Shown: positions 27,215-36,136 of the stretch, piece by piece | How positions within the stretch are numbered: the stretch's first letter is position 1 | How the letters are laid out: the number at the start of each line of letters is the position of its first letter | Assembly: GCF_028475105.1 (NCBI RefSeq) | Contig: NZ_CP116936.1 | Location: 4,897,501-4,961,500, forward strand | Direction of reading: 5' to 3' | DNA: 64,000 nucleotides | DNA from: Micromonospora sp. LH3U1 | GTDB taxonomy: Bacteria; Actinomycetota; Actinomycetes; Mycobacteriales; Micromonosporaceae | Position numbers and translations under genes: made by a program | The notes under the pieces: generated by a model | Seen by the model: only the letters and a program-made list of their open reading frames with translations | Database searches by the model: none | Told to the model about the DNA's origin: nothing

Positions 27215-28273
27215 GTGGCCACCATGCACGACGTCGCTCGCCTCGCGCAGGTCTCGGTCAGCACCGTCTCGTACGTGCTCACCGGCACCCGGCCGATCTC
27301 GCAGGCCACCCGGGACAGGGTGCTCGCCGCGATGGCCGAGCTCGACTACCAGCCCAACGCGATGGCCCGTGGCCTGGCCAGCCGGCGCAGCCGCATCCTC
27401 GGCCTGCTGATGCCAATGGACGAGCGCGGCCTCGGCGCCACCGAAACCGCCTTCGTCACCGGTGCCGCCGCCGCGGCCAGCGCCGCCGGCTACCACCTGG
27501 TGCTCTCGCCGGTCGGCGGCGGCGACCTCGACGACCTGCGTCGGCTGGCCAGCCAACGGATGCTCGACGGCGTCGTGCTGATGGAGGTGCAGCTGGCCGA
27601 CGAACGGGTCACCGTGCTCCAGGAGGCCGGCGTGCCGCTGGTGCTGATCGGCCGCACCGGCGACACCAACACGCTCTCCTACGTGGACATCGACTTCGAC
27701 CAGACCGTACGGGAGGCCGTCGCGCACCTGGTCGGCCTCGGGCACCGGCAGATCGTCTACGTCAACCACTCGGCCGCCACGCTGGCCAGCGGTTACGGGC
27801 CAGCGCTGCGTACCCGTGATGCCTTTGCCGCGGCGATGACCGGGCACGGCCTGGACCCGCTGATGATCGCGGCCGAGGACAGCGCCGCCGGCGGGCGCGC
27901 TGCTCTGGCCAGCGCTTTCGTGCAGGCCCCGGAGCTGACCGCCGTACTGGCCATGAATGAATCCGCGATCTTCGGCATCCTCGGCGAGCTGAGCGGCCGT
28001 GGGTTGTCGGTGCCCGACGACGTCTCCGTCGTCTCGATGGTCACCTCGCCGCAGGTCGCCGAACTGGCCACCCCGGCGCTGACCGCGATGACGTCACCTG
28101 GTTCAGCGCTCGGTCGGATCGCGGTCGAGGCGCTGGTGCGCCACCTGGATACCCCCGGCGACCACCGTCACCAGCAACTGCTGCCGTGCGCGTTGGAAAT
28201 TCGGGGATCGACCGCCGTTCCGCGGCGGCCGACACTGGTCATTTCCGGCCCATCGTCGACTGACGGGGCCTGA
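27215..28273 (+). CDS. LacI-family transcriptional regulator
   Basis: 352 aa from GTG 27215 (GAGGAGG 6 nt upstream). N-terminal helix-turn-helix MHDVARLAQVSVSTVSYVLT, hinge helix 'PNAMARGLASRRS', then a periplasmic-binding-like effector domain. It probably represses itself and the downstream transport and hydrolase genes, with an imported oligosaccharide or its product as inducer (inference from position and operator). It is 85 bp upstream of the binding-protein gene on the same strand. Confidence 0.88.
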   Translation: MATMHDVARLAQVSVSTVSYVLTGTRPISQATRDRVLAAMAELDYQPNAMARGLASRRSRILGLLMPMDERGLGATETAFVTGAAAAASAAGYHLVLSPVGGGDLDDLRRLASQRMLDGVVLMEVQLADERVTVLQEAGVPLVLIGRTGDTNTLSYVDIDFDQTVREAVAHLVGLGHRQIVYVNHSAATLASGYGPALRTRDAFAAAMTGHGLDPLMIAAEDSAAGGRAALASAFVQAPELTAVLAMNESAIFGILGELSGRGLSVPDDVSVVSMVTSPQVAELATPALTAMTSPGSALGRIAVEALVRHLDTPGDHRHQQLLPCALEIRGSTAVPRRPTLVISGPSSTDGA

Positions 28274-28358
28274 CCAGCGACAACGGCCCGCCGCCGCGCT
28301 GCAACGCGACGACGGGCACAGCGAAGTACCGGCTAGATACTCAACGAGGAGGATAGCA

Positions 28359-29663
28359 ATGCAGCGATTCCGCCGACTCGTCGCCGCGATCGCCCTGGCG
28401 GCGACCGCGACGACCACCGTAGCCGCCTGCGGCGGTGGTGACAGTGGGGACGACAGCGGGGCCAAGACCCTCAAGCTCTGGCACTACGAGAGCGAAAACA
28501 GTGCCATGGGGGTCGGCTGGAACCGGGCGATCGAGATCTTCAAGGCCGAGCACCCGGGCGTCGAGGTGCGCTTCGAGCGCAAGGCGTTCGAGCAGATCCA
28601 GCAGAACGCCGGCATGATCATCAACTCGTCCGAGGGCCCGGACATCATGGAGTACAACAAGGGCAACGCGACCGCCGGTCTGCTCTCCTCCCAGGGCCTG
28701 CTCGCCGACCTGAGCGCCGAGGCCGACAAGCGCGGCTGGGCCGGCAAGCTCAGCCCCAGCCTGCAGACCACCGCCCGTTACAGCGACAAGGGCGTGATGG
28801 GCTCGGGCAAGTGGTTCGGCGTGCCAAACTACGGCGAGTACGTGACGGTCTACTACAACAAGGACCTCTTCCAGCAGAACGGCGTCAAGGTTCCGACCAC
28901 GCTGGCCGAGATGACCGCCGCGATGGACACCTTCGTCGGCAAGGGCGTCACCCCGCTGGGCATGGCCGGTGCCGAGTACCCGGCCGGCCAGCTCTTCTAC
29001 CAGCTGGCGTTGGCCAAGGCCGACCGGCAGTTCGTCGACAACTACCAGCTCTACAAGAGCCCGGTGGACTTCAAGGCCGACCCGCTGAAGTACGGCGCGG
29101 ACACCTTCGCCGACTGGGTGAAGAAGGGCTACGTCGCCAAGGACTCGGCCAGCCTCAAGGCCGAGGACATGGGCACCGCGTTCATCGGCGGCAAGGTTCC
29201 GATGATCGTCTCGGGCAGCTGGTGGTACGGCCGGTTCAAGACCGAGATGAAGGCCAACTGGGACACCTTCCTCTTCCCCGGCAACACCATGCAGCTCGGC
29301 TCCTCCGGCAACCTCTGGGTGGTCCCGGAGAACAGCAAGGCCAAGAGCCTGGCGTACGACTTCATCGACATCACCCTGCGTCCGGAGATCCAGGACCTGA
29401 TCGGCAACAACGGTGGTGTCCCGGTCGCCGGTGACCCGGCGAAGATCAGCGACCCGAAGGACCGCAAGCTGATCGAGGACTTCAACACGGTCAGCAAGCA
29501 GGACGGGCTCGCCTTCTACCCGGACTGGCCGGTCCCCGGCTACTACGACGTGCTGGTCGCCGGATTCCAGGGCCTGATCAACGGCTCCAAGTCGCCCGAC
29601 CAGGTCCTCGACTCGATCGCCAAGCCGTACGCCGAAGGCGTCAAGGAGATCACCGGCAAGTGA
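28359..29663 (+). CDS. Sugar-binding lipoprotein of a CUT1 ABC importer
   Basis: 434 aa. Lipobox VAAC (Cys24), then a Gly/Asp/Ser linker and a type-1 solute-binding fold: 'LKLWHYESENSAMGVGWNRA', 'EGPDIMEYNKGNATAG', 'VTVYYNKDLFQQNG', 'MIVSGSWWYGRF'. ATG 28359 follows GAGGAGGA. First structural gene of the operon, ahead of two permeases, GH31 and GH1. The two hydrolases make isoprimeverose or xyloglucan oligosaccharides the likely ligand (inference). Confidence 0.85.
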   Translation: MQRFRRLVAAIALAATATTTVAACGGGDSGDDSGAKTLKLWHYESENSAMGVGWNRAIEIFKAEHPGVEVRFERKAFEQIQQNAGMIINSSEGPDIMEYNKGNATAGLLSSQGLLADLSAEADKRGWAGKLSPSLQTTARYSDKGVMGSGKWFGVPNYGEYVTVYYNKDLFQQNGVKVPTTLAEMTAAMDTFVGKGVTPLGMAGAEYPAGQLFYQLALAKADRQFVDNYQLYKSPVDFKADPLKYGADTFADWVKKGYVAKDSASLKAEDMGTAFIGGKVPMIVSGSWWYGRFKTEMKANWDTFLFPGNTMQLGSSGNLWVVPENSKAKSLAYDFIDITLRPEIQDLIGNNGGVPVAGDPAKISDPKDRKLIEDFNTVSKQDGLAFYPDWPVPGYYDVLVAGFQGLINGSKSPDQVLDSIAKPYAEGVKEITGK

Positions 29664-29730
29664 CACGGCGAGCGGCGGGCGCGACCGGCACGACCGGCGT
29701 GCCCGCCCGCCCCGCCGGGAAGGATCTTCC

Positions 29731-30699
29731 ATGGCAGTCTCCGAGACCCTCGCCACCGCACAGCCGGCGGCGACCCCGACCCCGCCGACGTCCAGCCGCC
29801 GACGTCGCGGCCGCAACGCGGCGTACTGGCTCTACCTGCTCCCCGGAGCGGTGCTCTTCGTCCTGGTCATCGGCGCACCGCTGGTCGGCACCCTCTACCT
29901 CTCGCTGACCAAGTGGTCCGGCATCGGCGACCCCATCTGGGTCGGCCTGGACAACTACCAGCACCTGCTGCAGGACGACGTGTTCTGGGCGTCGTTCCGC
30001 AACACCGTCTGGATGCTCGTCGCGATGGTGGTGGTGCCCACGCTGCTCGGGCTGCTGCTCGCCGCGGTGCTCTTCGACGTCATCGGTCGCCGGTTCAAGC
30101 CCCGAACCGCCGCCGCGCTGCGGGCCGCGTTCTACCTCCCGCAGGTGCTGCCGGTCGTGGTGGCCGGCATCGTCTGGGGCTGGATCCTGCGCCCCGACGG
30201 GGCGTTCAACAGCCTGCTCGACGCGGTCGGTCTCGGCGCGCTGCGCCACGACTGGCTCGGCGACCCGGGCACTGCCCTGCCGGCCGTGATGGCGGTGATG
30301 ATCTGGGTGCAGATCGGCTACCCGGTGGTCGTCTTCATGGCGGCGTTGCAGCGGGTCGACCCCGAGTTGTACGAGGCGGCCGAGGTCGACGGCGCGAACT
30401 GGGTCCACCGGTTCCGCGCGATCACCCTCCCGCAGATCCGGCCGGAAACCTTCGTGGTGGCCCTGACCTGCACCATCGCCGCGCTGAAGGTTTTCGGGCC
30501 GATCTTCGCCCTGACCCGGGGTGGCCCGGAGAACGCCACCAACGTGCCGTCGTACTTCGCGTACTACACGTTCTTCAAGAAGCTTCAGGTCGGCTACGGC
30601 TCCGCGATCTCCACCGTGCTGACTCTGATCATCGTTGTGGTGGCCGTGGTCTTCATCTGGATGCAGGCCCGCAGCGAGCGCCGGGACCGGGGGTTCTGA
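29731..30699 (+). CDS. Sugar ABC transporter permease (MalF-like)
   Basis: 322 aa with six membrane helices and an Arg-rich cytoplasmic N-terminus (SRRRRGRNAAYW). The EAA loop is 'LYEAAEVDGANWVHRFRAIT'. ATG 29731. Couples with the next permease (1 nt gap) to form the channel. No ATPase gene lies in the operon, so a multitasking ATPase such as SugC/MsiK type must be supplied elsewhere. Confidence 0.85.
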   Translation: MAVSETLATAQPAATPTPPTSSRRRRGRNAAYWLYLLPGAVLFVLVIGAPLVGTLYLSLTKWSGIGDPIWVGLDNYQHLLQDDVFWASFRNTVWMLVAMVVVPTLLGLLLAAVLFDVIGRRFKPRTAAALRAAFYLPQVLPVVVAGIVWGWILRPDGAFNSLLDAVGLGALRHDWLGDPGTALPAVMAVMIWVQIGYPVVVFMAALQRVDPELYEAAEVDGANWVHRFRAITLPQIRPETFVVALTCTIAALKVFGPIFALTRGGPENATNVPSYFAYYTFFKKLQVGYGSAISTVLTLIIVVVAVVFIWMQARSERRDRGF

Positions 30700-30700
30700 C

Positions 30701-31588
30701 ATGGCCGTCACGCTCACACCGAGCACCGCACCGGTGGCGCCACGCCGTCCCGTACGCGATCGGCACCACCGCGGCGTCAGCCGCTGGGTCGTGCTCACCG
30801 TGGTCACGCTCGCCGCGCTCGCCATGCTGGTGCCGTTCGCGTTCATGCTGCTCAATGCGTTCAAGTCGCCCGGGGACTACTCGTCGGGTGGCCCGCTGAG
30901 CTGGCCGACGGAGTTCTACACCAAGGGTCTGCGGACGTACTGGACCGAGGTCAACTTCCCGCTCAAGCTCTGGAACTCGGCGCTCATCGCCGGCTCCGTG
31001 GCCGTGCTCGGCGTCGCCGTGTCACTGCTCAACGCGTACGCCCTGGGCATCGGCCGGGTCCGCGGCCGGCTCTGGATCGTCGGTCTCTTCCTGCTGGCCA
31101 ACATGCTGCCGCAGGAGGCGCTGATCTACCCGCTGTACTACGTCGCGAAGCAGGTCGGTCTCTACAACACCCAGCTCTCGGTGATCATCATCTTCACCGT
31201 GATCCAGAGCGCGTTCGGCACCTACCTGCTCGCCTCGGTGATGGGCACGTTCCCGCGTTCGCTGCTCGAGGCCGCGGCGCTGGACGGCGCCGGCAAGTGG
31301 ACGGTGCTGTGGCGGGTGGTCTTCCCCAACCTGCGGCCCACCCTCGCGGTGCTGCTCATCTTCTTCTTCATCTGGACGTGGAACGAGTTCCTCATCCCGC
31401 TGGTCATGCTGATCGACAACCAGACGCAGACCATCCCGGTGGCGCTCGCGTCGTTGCAGGGCGACCGGCTGATGGACGCTCCGACCACCAACGCCGGGGC
31501 CCTGATCAGCCTGGTGCCGGCCATCCTCTTCTTCCTCATCTTCCAGCGCACTCTGGCGCGCGGCATCACGGCAGGAGCCGAGAAGTGA
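30701..31588 (+). CDS. Sugar ABC transporter permease (MalG-like)
   Basis: 295 aa, six membrane helices. EAA loop 'LLEAAALDGAGKWTVLWRVV' and C-terminal 'FQRTLARGITAGAEK'. ATG 30701 begins one base after the stop of the previous permease; its own stop overlaps the GTG of the GH31 gene. Tight packing supports one transcript from 28359 to 35222. Confidence 0.85.
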   Translation: MAVTLTPSTAPVAPRRPVRDRHHRGVSRWVVLTVVTLAALAMLVPFAFMLLNAFKSPGDYSSGGPLSWPTEFYTKGLRTYWTEVNFPLKLWNSALIAGSVAVLGVAVSLLNAYALGIGRVRGRLWIVGLFLLANMLPQEALIYPLYYVAKQVGLYNTQLSVIIIFTVIQSAFGTYLLASVMGTFPRSLLEAAALDGAGKWTVLWRVVFPNLRPTLAVLLIFFFIWTWNEFLIPLVMLIDNQTQTIPVALASLQGDRLMDAPTTNAGALISLVPAILFFLIFQRTLARGITAGAEK

Positions 31589-33816
31589 AGTTCACCGACG
31601 GGTACTGGCAGATGCGCCCCGGTGTCAGCGTCCTACGCCCCGGCACCGTCGAGTCGGTCGAGCCGGACGAGCGCGGCTTCACCGTCTTCGCGCCGACCGG
31701 TCAGATCAGCGGACGCGGCGCCACCCTCAACCGTCCCCTGGTCACCGCCCGGTACTTCTCCCCCGCCCCCGGCATCATCGGGGTGACCATCGCCCACCAC
31801 ACCGGCGGGCTGCCCCGCGAGCCGCACTTCGGGCTGAGCATCGACGAGACGCACCCGGTCACCATCGACATCACCGGGATCAGCGCGACGCTGACCACCG
31901 GTGAGCTGACCGCGCGGGTCGCGCTCGTCGACGGGTGGCGGGTCGAATTCATGCACGGCGACCGGCTGGTCACGGCGTCCACCGCGCGCAGCGTCGGCGT
32001 CGTCACCGACGCCGAGGGCCGTCGGCACGTGCACGAGCGGCTCGCCCTCGGCGTCGGCGAGACGGTGTACGGGTTGGGCGAACGCTTCGGCCCGTTCGTC
32101 AAGAACGGACAGACCGTCGACATCTGGAACGCCGACGGCGGCACCGCCAGCGAGCAGGCGTACAAGAATGTGCCGTTCTACCTCAGCAGCGCCGGCTACG
32201 GGGTGTTCGTGGACCACCCGGAGCACGTGTCGTTCGAGGTCGGCTCCGAGGTCGTCACGCAGACCCAGTTCAGCGTCGAGGGGCAGTCGCTCACCTACTA
32301 CGTGATCGACGGGCCCACCCCGAAGGAGGTGCTGCGCCGCTACACCGCCCTCACCGGCCGGCCGGCCCGGATCCCCGCCTGGTCGTACGGGCTGTGGCTG
32401 TCCACCTCGTTCACCACCTCGTACGACGAGAAGACCGTGACCGAGTTCGTCGACGGGATGGCCGAGCGCGGGCTGCCGCTGTCGGTGTTCCACTTCGACT
32501 GCTTCTGGATGCGCCAGTTCCACTGGGTCGACTTCGTCTGGGACCCGGAGACCTTCCCCGACCCCGAGGGGATGCTGCGCCGGCTCCACGAGCGGGACCT
32601 GAAGGTGTGCGTCTGGATCAACCCGTACATCGCGCAGCGCTCGTACCTCTTCGAGGAGGGCCGGGAGGCCGGTTACCTGGTGCGCAACCCCGACGGTTCG
32701 GTCTGGCAGTGGGACAAGTGGCAGGCCGGCATGGCGCTTGTCGACTTCACCAACCCGGACGCGGTCCGTTGGTTCACCGGCAAGCTCAAGGCGCTGCTGG
32801 ACATGGGCGTCGACTGCTTCAAGACCGACTTCGGTGAGCGGATTCCGACCGACGTGGTGTGGCACGACGGTTCGGACCCGCAGCGGATGCACAACTACTA
32901 CTCCTACCTCTACAACAAGGCGGTCTTCGAGCTGCTCGAAACCGAACGCGGGGAGGGCGAGGCGGTGCTGTTCGCCCGCTCGGCCACCACCGGCGGGCAG
33001 CAGTTCCCGGTGCACTGGGGTGGCGACTGCGAGTCGACGTTCGTCGCGATGGCCGAGTCCCTGCGCGGCGGGTTGTCCCTGGCCGCATCCGGCTTCGGCT
33101 ACTGGAGCCACGACATCGGCGGCTTCGAGGGCACCCCCGACCCGGCGGTGTTCAAGCGGTGGATCGCCTTCGGGCTGCTCTCGTCGCACTCCCGGCTGCA
33201 CGGTTCCGGCTCGTACCGGGTGCCGTGGGCGTACGACGAGGAGTCCGTCGACGTGCTGCGGCAGTTCACCCAGCTCAAGCTCGGGCTGATGCCGTACCTG
33301 GCGGCCGCCGCGCAGGAGGCGCAGCGCGACGGGACGCCGATGATGCGGCCGATGATCGTGGAGTTCCCGGACGACCCGGCCGCGGCGCACCTGGACCGGC
33401 AGTACATGCTCGGCCCCGACGTGCTGGTCGCTCCGGTGTTCAGCGCCGACGGCGACGTCACCTACTACGTGCCCGCCGGCACCTGGACGCACCTGATCAG
33501 CGGCGCGCAGGTCACCGGCCCGACGTGGGTCACCGAGAAGCACGGGTTCGACAGCGTGCCGGTGCTGGCACGACCCGGCGCGGTCATCCCGTTCGGCTCT
33601 CGCGACGACCGACCGGACTACGAGTGGGCCGACGATGTGCGGCTGCGGTTGTACGCACCGGCCGAGGGGCAGCGGACGCGGGTACGGGTACCGTCACCCG
33701 GGGACGGGCCGGGCGCCGAGTTCGACGTGCGCTACGAGGGTGGGACGGCCAGTGCCGAGCTGGTCGCCGGCACCTCGACGGGCTACATCTGCGAGATCCA
33801 GGGGACTGAACGATGA
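31585..33816 (+). CDS. GH31 alpha-xylosidase (YicI-like)
   Basis: 743 aa cytoplasmic exo-enzyme. Start GTG 31585 overlaps the permease stop (GTGA). Nucleophile Asp415 lies in FKTDFGERIPTD and acid/base Asp481 in 'FPVHWGGDCEST', matching E. coli YicI (Asp416 and Asp482) in both context and position. 'GFGYWSHDIGGFEG' is also YicI-like. YicI removes alpha-1,6-xylose from isoprimeverose and xyloglucan oligosaccharides. The adjacent GH1 would then cleave the glucan backbone. A plain alpha-glucosidase role is less likely given the residues around the active site. Confidence 0.85.
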   Translation: MKFTDGYWQMRPGVSVLRPGTVESVEPDERGFTVFAPTGQISGRGATLNRPLVTARYFSPAPGIIGVTIAHHTGGLPREPHFGLSIDETHPVTIDITGISATLTTGELTARVALVDGWRVEFMHGDRLVTASTARSVGVVTDAEGRRHVHERLALGVGETVYGLGERFGPFVKNGQTVDIWNADGGTASEQAYKNVPFYLSSAGYGVFVDHPEHVSFEVGSEVVTQTQFSVEGQSLTYYVIDGPTPKEVLRRYTALTGRPARIPAWSYGLWLSTSFTTSYDEKTVTEFVDGMAERGLPLSVFHFDCFWMRQFHWVDFVWDPETFPDPEGMLRRLHERDLKVCVWINPYIAQRSYLFEEGREAGYLVRNPDGSVWQWDKWQAGMALVDFTNPDAVRWFTGKLKALLDMGVDCFKTDFGERIPTDVVWHDGSDPQRMHNYYSYLYNKAVFELLETERGEGEAVLFARSATTGGQQFPVHWGGDCESTFVAMAESLRGGLSLAASGFGYWSHDIGGFEGTPDPAVFKRWIAFGLLSSHSRLHGSGSYRVPWAYDEESVDVLRQFTQLKLGLMPYLAAAAQEAQRDGTPMMRPMIVEFPDDPAAAHLDRQYMLGPDVLVAPVFSADGDVTYYVPAGTWTHLISGAQVTGPTWVTEKHGFDSVPVLARPGAVIPFGSRDDRPDYEWADDVRLRLYAPAEGQRTRVRVPSPGDGPGAEFDVRYEGGTASAELVAGTSTGYICEIQGTER

Positions 33817-35222
33817 CGCAACACCACTTCCCGGAGAGCTTCGTCTGGGGATCGGCGACGGCCTCGTACCAGATCGAGGGGGCGGTCACCGAAGACGGGC
33901 GCGGGCCGTCCATCTGGGACACCTACAGCCACACGCCCGGTCGGACGCTGAACGGCGACACCGGCGACGTGGCCGCCGACCACTACCACCGGTGGGCCGA
34001 CGACCTCGGGCACATCGCTGACCTCGGGCTCAGCGCGTACCGATTCTCCATCTCGTGGCCGCGGGTGCAGCCCGGCGGCTCGGGCCGGTTCAACCAGGCT
34101 GGCATCGACTTCTACTCCCGGCTGGTGGACGGGCTGCTGGAGCGGGGCGTCCGCCCGGTGGCCACCATGTACCACTGGGACCTGCCGCAGGAGTTGGAGG
34201 ACGCCGGCGGCTGGGCGGTGCGGGAGACCGCCCTGCGCTTCCAGGAGTACGCGGCGGGCATCGTCGGTGCGCTGGGCGACCGGGTGCACACCTGGACGAC
34301 GCTCAACGAGCCGTGGTGCTCGGCGTACCTGGGCTACGCCTCCGGTGTGCACGCGCCGGGTCGGACCGAGCCGGCGGCGGCGCTGGCCGCGGTGCACCAC
34401 CTCAACCTCGCGCACGGCCTGGCCGGCCGGGTGGTCCGGGAACTGGCCCCGGCCGCCGAGCTGTCGGTCACGCTGAACCTGCACGTCATCCGGGGGGCGT
34501 CCGACTCGGACGCGGACCAGGACGCGGTACGGCGGATCGACGCGTTGGCCAACCGGGCTTTCCTGGGCCCGATGCTGGACGGGGCGTACCCGGCCGACCT
34601 GCTGGCCGACACCGCATCCGTCACCGACTGGTCGTTCGTCCGCGAGGGCGACGAGAAGCAGATCGCGGTGCCGCTGGACGTGCTCGGCGTCAACTACTAC
34701 TCGAGCACCCTGGTCCAGGCCTGGGACGGGGTGTCGGCCCGCTCCGACGCCGACGGGCACGGTGCCTCCACCTCGACACCGTGGGTCGCCGCCGACAACG
34801 TCGACTTCCTGCCGCAGCCCGGCCCGTACACGGCGATGGGTTGGAACATCGACCCGCCGGCCCTGACCGAGCTGCTGATGCGCCTGCACCGCACGTACCC
34901 GAGCCAGCCGATGATGATCACCGAGAACGGTGCGGCGTTCGACGACGTGGTGTCGGCCGACGGCGCGATCCACGACGACCAGCGGATCGACTACCTGCGC
35001 CGGCACATCGGCGCGATGGCCGACGCCCGCGCGCAGGGCGCGGACGTCCGTGGTTACTTCGTCTGGTCGCTGCTGGACAACTTCGAGTGGGGCTACGGCT
35101 ACGACCGCCGCTTCGGGATCATCCGGGTCGACTACGACACCCAGGTACGCACCTGGAAGGACAGCGCCCACTGGTACCAGCGGCTCGCCGCCACCGGCGA
35201 ACTGGACCAGGCGCAGGAGTAG
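33813..35222 (+). CDS. GH1 beta-glucosidase
   Basis: 469 aa, (beta/alpha)8 cytoplasmic enzyme. ATG 33813 overlaps the GH31 stop (ATGA). Acid/base Glu166 in TTLNEPW and nucleophile Glu371 in MMITENGAAF; N-terminal FVWGSATASYQIEGA and C-terminal 'DNFEWGYGYDRRFGI' are classic GH1. It hydrolyses cello-oligosaccharides or xylose-trimmed xyloglucan fragments. Last gene of the operon; a complex hairpin element follows at 35290-35355. Confidence 0.9.
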   Translation: MTQHHFPESFVWGSATASYQIEGAVTEDGRGPSIWDTYSHTPGRTLNGDTGDVAADHYHRWADDLGHIADLGLSAYRFSISWPRVQPGGSGRFNQAGIDFYSRLVDGLLERGVRPVATMYHWDLPQELEDAGGWAVRETALRFQEYAAGIVGALGDRVHTWTTLNEPWCSAYLGYASGVHAPGRTEPAAALAAVHHLNLAHGLAGRVVRELAPAAELSVTLNLHVIRGASDSDADQDAVRRIDALANRAFLGPMLDGAYPADLLADTASVTDWSFVREGDEKQIAVPLDVLGVNYYSSTLVQAWDGVSARSDADGHGASTSTPWVAADNVDFLPQPGPYTAMGWNIDPPALTELLMRLHRTYPSQPMMITENGAAFDDVVSADGAIHDDQRIDYLRRHIGAMADARAQGADVRGYFVWSLLDNFEWGYGYDRRFGIIRVDYDTQVRTWKDSAHWYQRLAATGELDQAQE

Positions 35223-35289
35223 GCGCACCCGCCGCGCGGTTGTCACGGTGGTCCCCCGGACCCCCGACCCCCGTGCCCCGCCCCGTCGG

Positions 35290-35355
35290 TCATGGAGTTG
35301 TGGTGGGCGACAAAGTAGCCGCTAGAGTGCCAAATTGGGCACCATAACTCCATGA
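35290..35355. repeat. Complex palindromic element between convergent genes
   Basis: Outer arms TCATGGAGTTGTGGTG (35290-35305) and CACCATAACTCCATGA (35340-35355) pair with one mismatch. Two smaller hairpins nest inside: GGC...GCC, and GTGCC-aaatt-GGGCAC, which shares bases with the right outer arm. Followed by TCGACGCGGG, a tail similar to that after the 62961 element. It may end transcription of both flanking genes. Confidence 0.65.
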
Positions 35356-35371
35356 TCGACGCGGGCCCGCC

Positions 35372-36001
35372 TTAGACCCCGACCCGTTGGGGCGGGACGG
35401 TTAGCCCGTAGAGCTCCATCAGCTCCGGGGTGTCGACCCGGCTGCCGTCGGCCACCGCGTCGCAGGCGATGTCGACGATCTGGTCCTTGTGCGCCAACAG
35501 GTACGGCCGGGCACCCACGTCGGCGCTGGCCAGTGTGGCGATGCCGGGCCAGTGCCGGCGACCGAAGAGCATCGGGTAGCCGCGCAGCCCGTCGTAGGTG
35601 GCGCAGACCAGCACATCCGGGTACGGCAGCGCGGCCACCCGGCGGACCGCTGCGGCGGTCAGGCCCGGCATGTCGACCGGGACCACCACCACCGCCTCGA
35701 TCCCCTCGTCGCCCATGGCGGCCAGGCCGGCCCGGATGGACGAGCCGACCCCGGTGCCCCACGCCTTGTTGATCACAACGGTAGCGTCGCCGAGGTCGGC
35801 GGTCTCCCGGACCTGATCAGCGGCGGCACCCAGCACGACCACGATCTGCTCGCAGCCCGCCTCGGTCATCGTGTCGATCATCTGGTTGACCAGGGGCTTT
35901 TCCCCCCGGTGCAACAGGGCCTCGGGGCCGCCGATGCGTCGTCCCCCACCCGCGGCGATGATCATTCCTGCGATCCGGTTCAGCTGCGCCCCCTCCAGCA
36001 C
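35372..36001 (-). CDS. MobA-like nucleotidyltransferase
   Basis: About 209 aa. Rossmann-like NTP-transferase fold with the nucleotide loop AGMIIAAGGGRRIGGPEALL, 'GCEQIVVVLGAAADQVR', 'VVVVPVDMPGL' (metal Asp) and 'RGYPMLFGRRHW'. This is the MobA/MocA type (cytidylyl or guanylyl transfer to molybdopterin cofactor). No xanthine dehydrogenase or other Mo-enzyme gene is nearby, so the substrate is open. The start is uncertain: GTG 36001 was chosen, while longer versions from 36040 or 36094 remain possible since none has a strong ribosome site. Confidence 0.7.
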   Translation of the reverse strand: MLEGAQLNRIAGMIIAAGGGRRIGGPEALLHRGEKPLVNQMIDTMTEAGCEQIVVVLGAAADQVRETADLGDATVVINKAWGTGVGSSIRAGLAAMGDEGIEAVVVVPVDMPGLTAAAVRRVAALPYPDVLVCATYDGLRGYPMLFGRRHWPGIATLASADVGARPYLLAHKDQIVDIACDAVADGSRVDTPELMELYGLTVPPQRVGV

Positions 36002-36136
36002 GGGACCGACCGTGACCGATCCGTCCCTTCCTACGGACACTGCAACGAGGACGGCCGGCCGAGGGTGGCGGGGCGAAAAGGAGAAATAGCGCAACCGTTA
36101 CACGCCCGGCATCTCCCGGTATGGGCACACCGCCGG

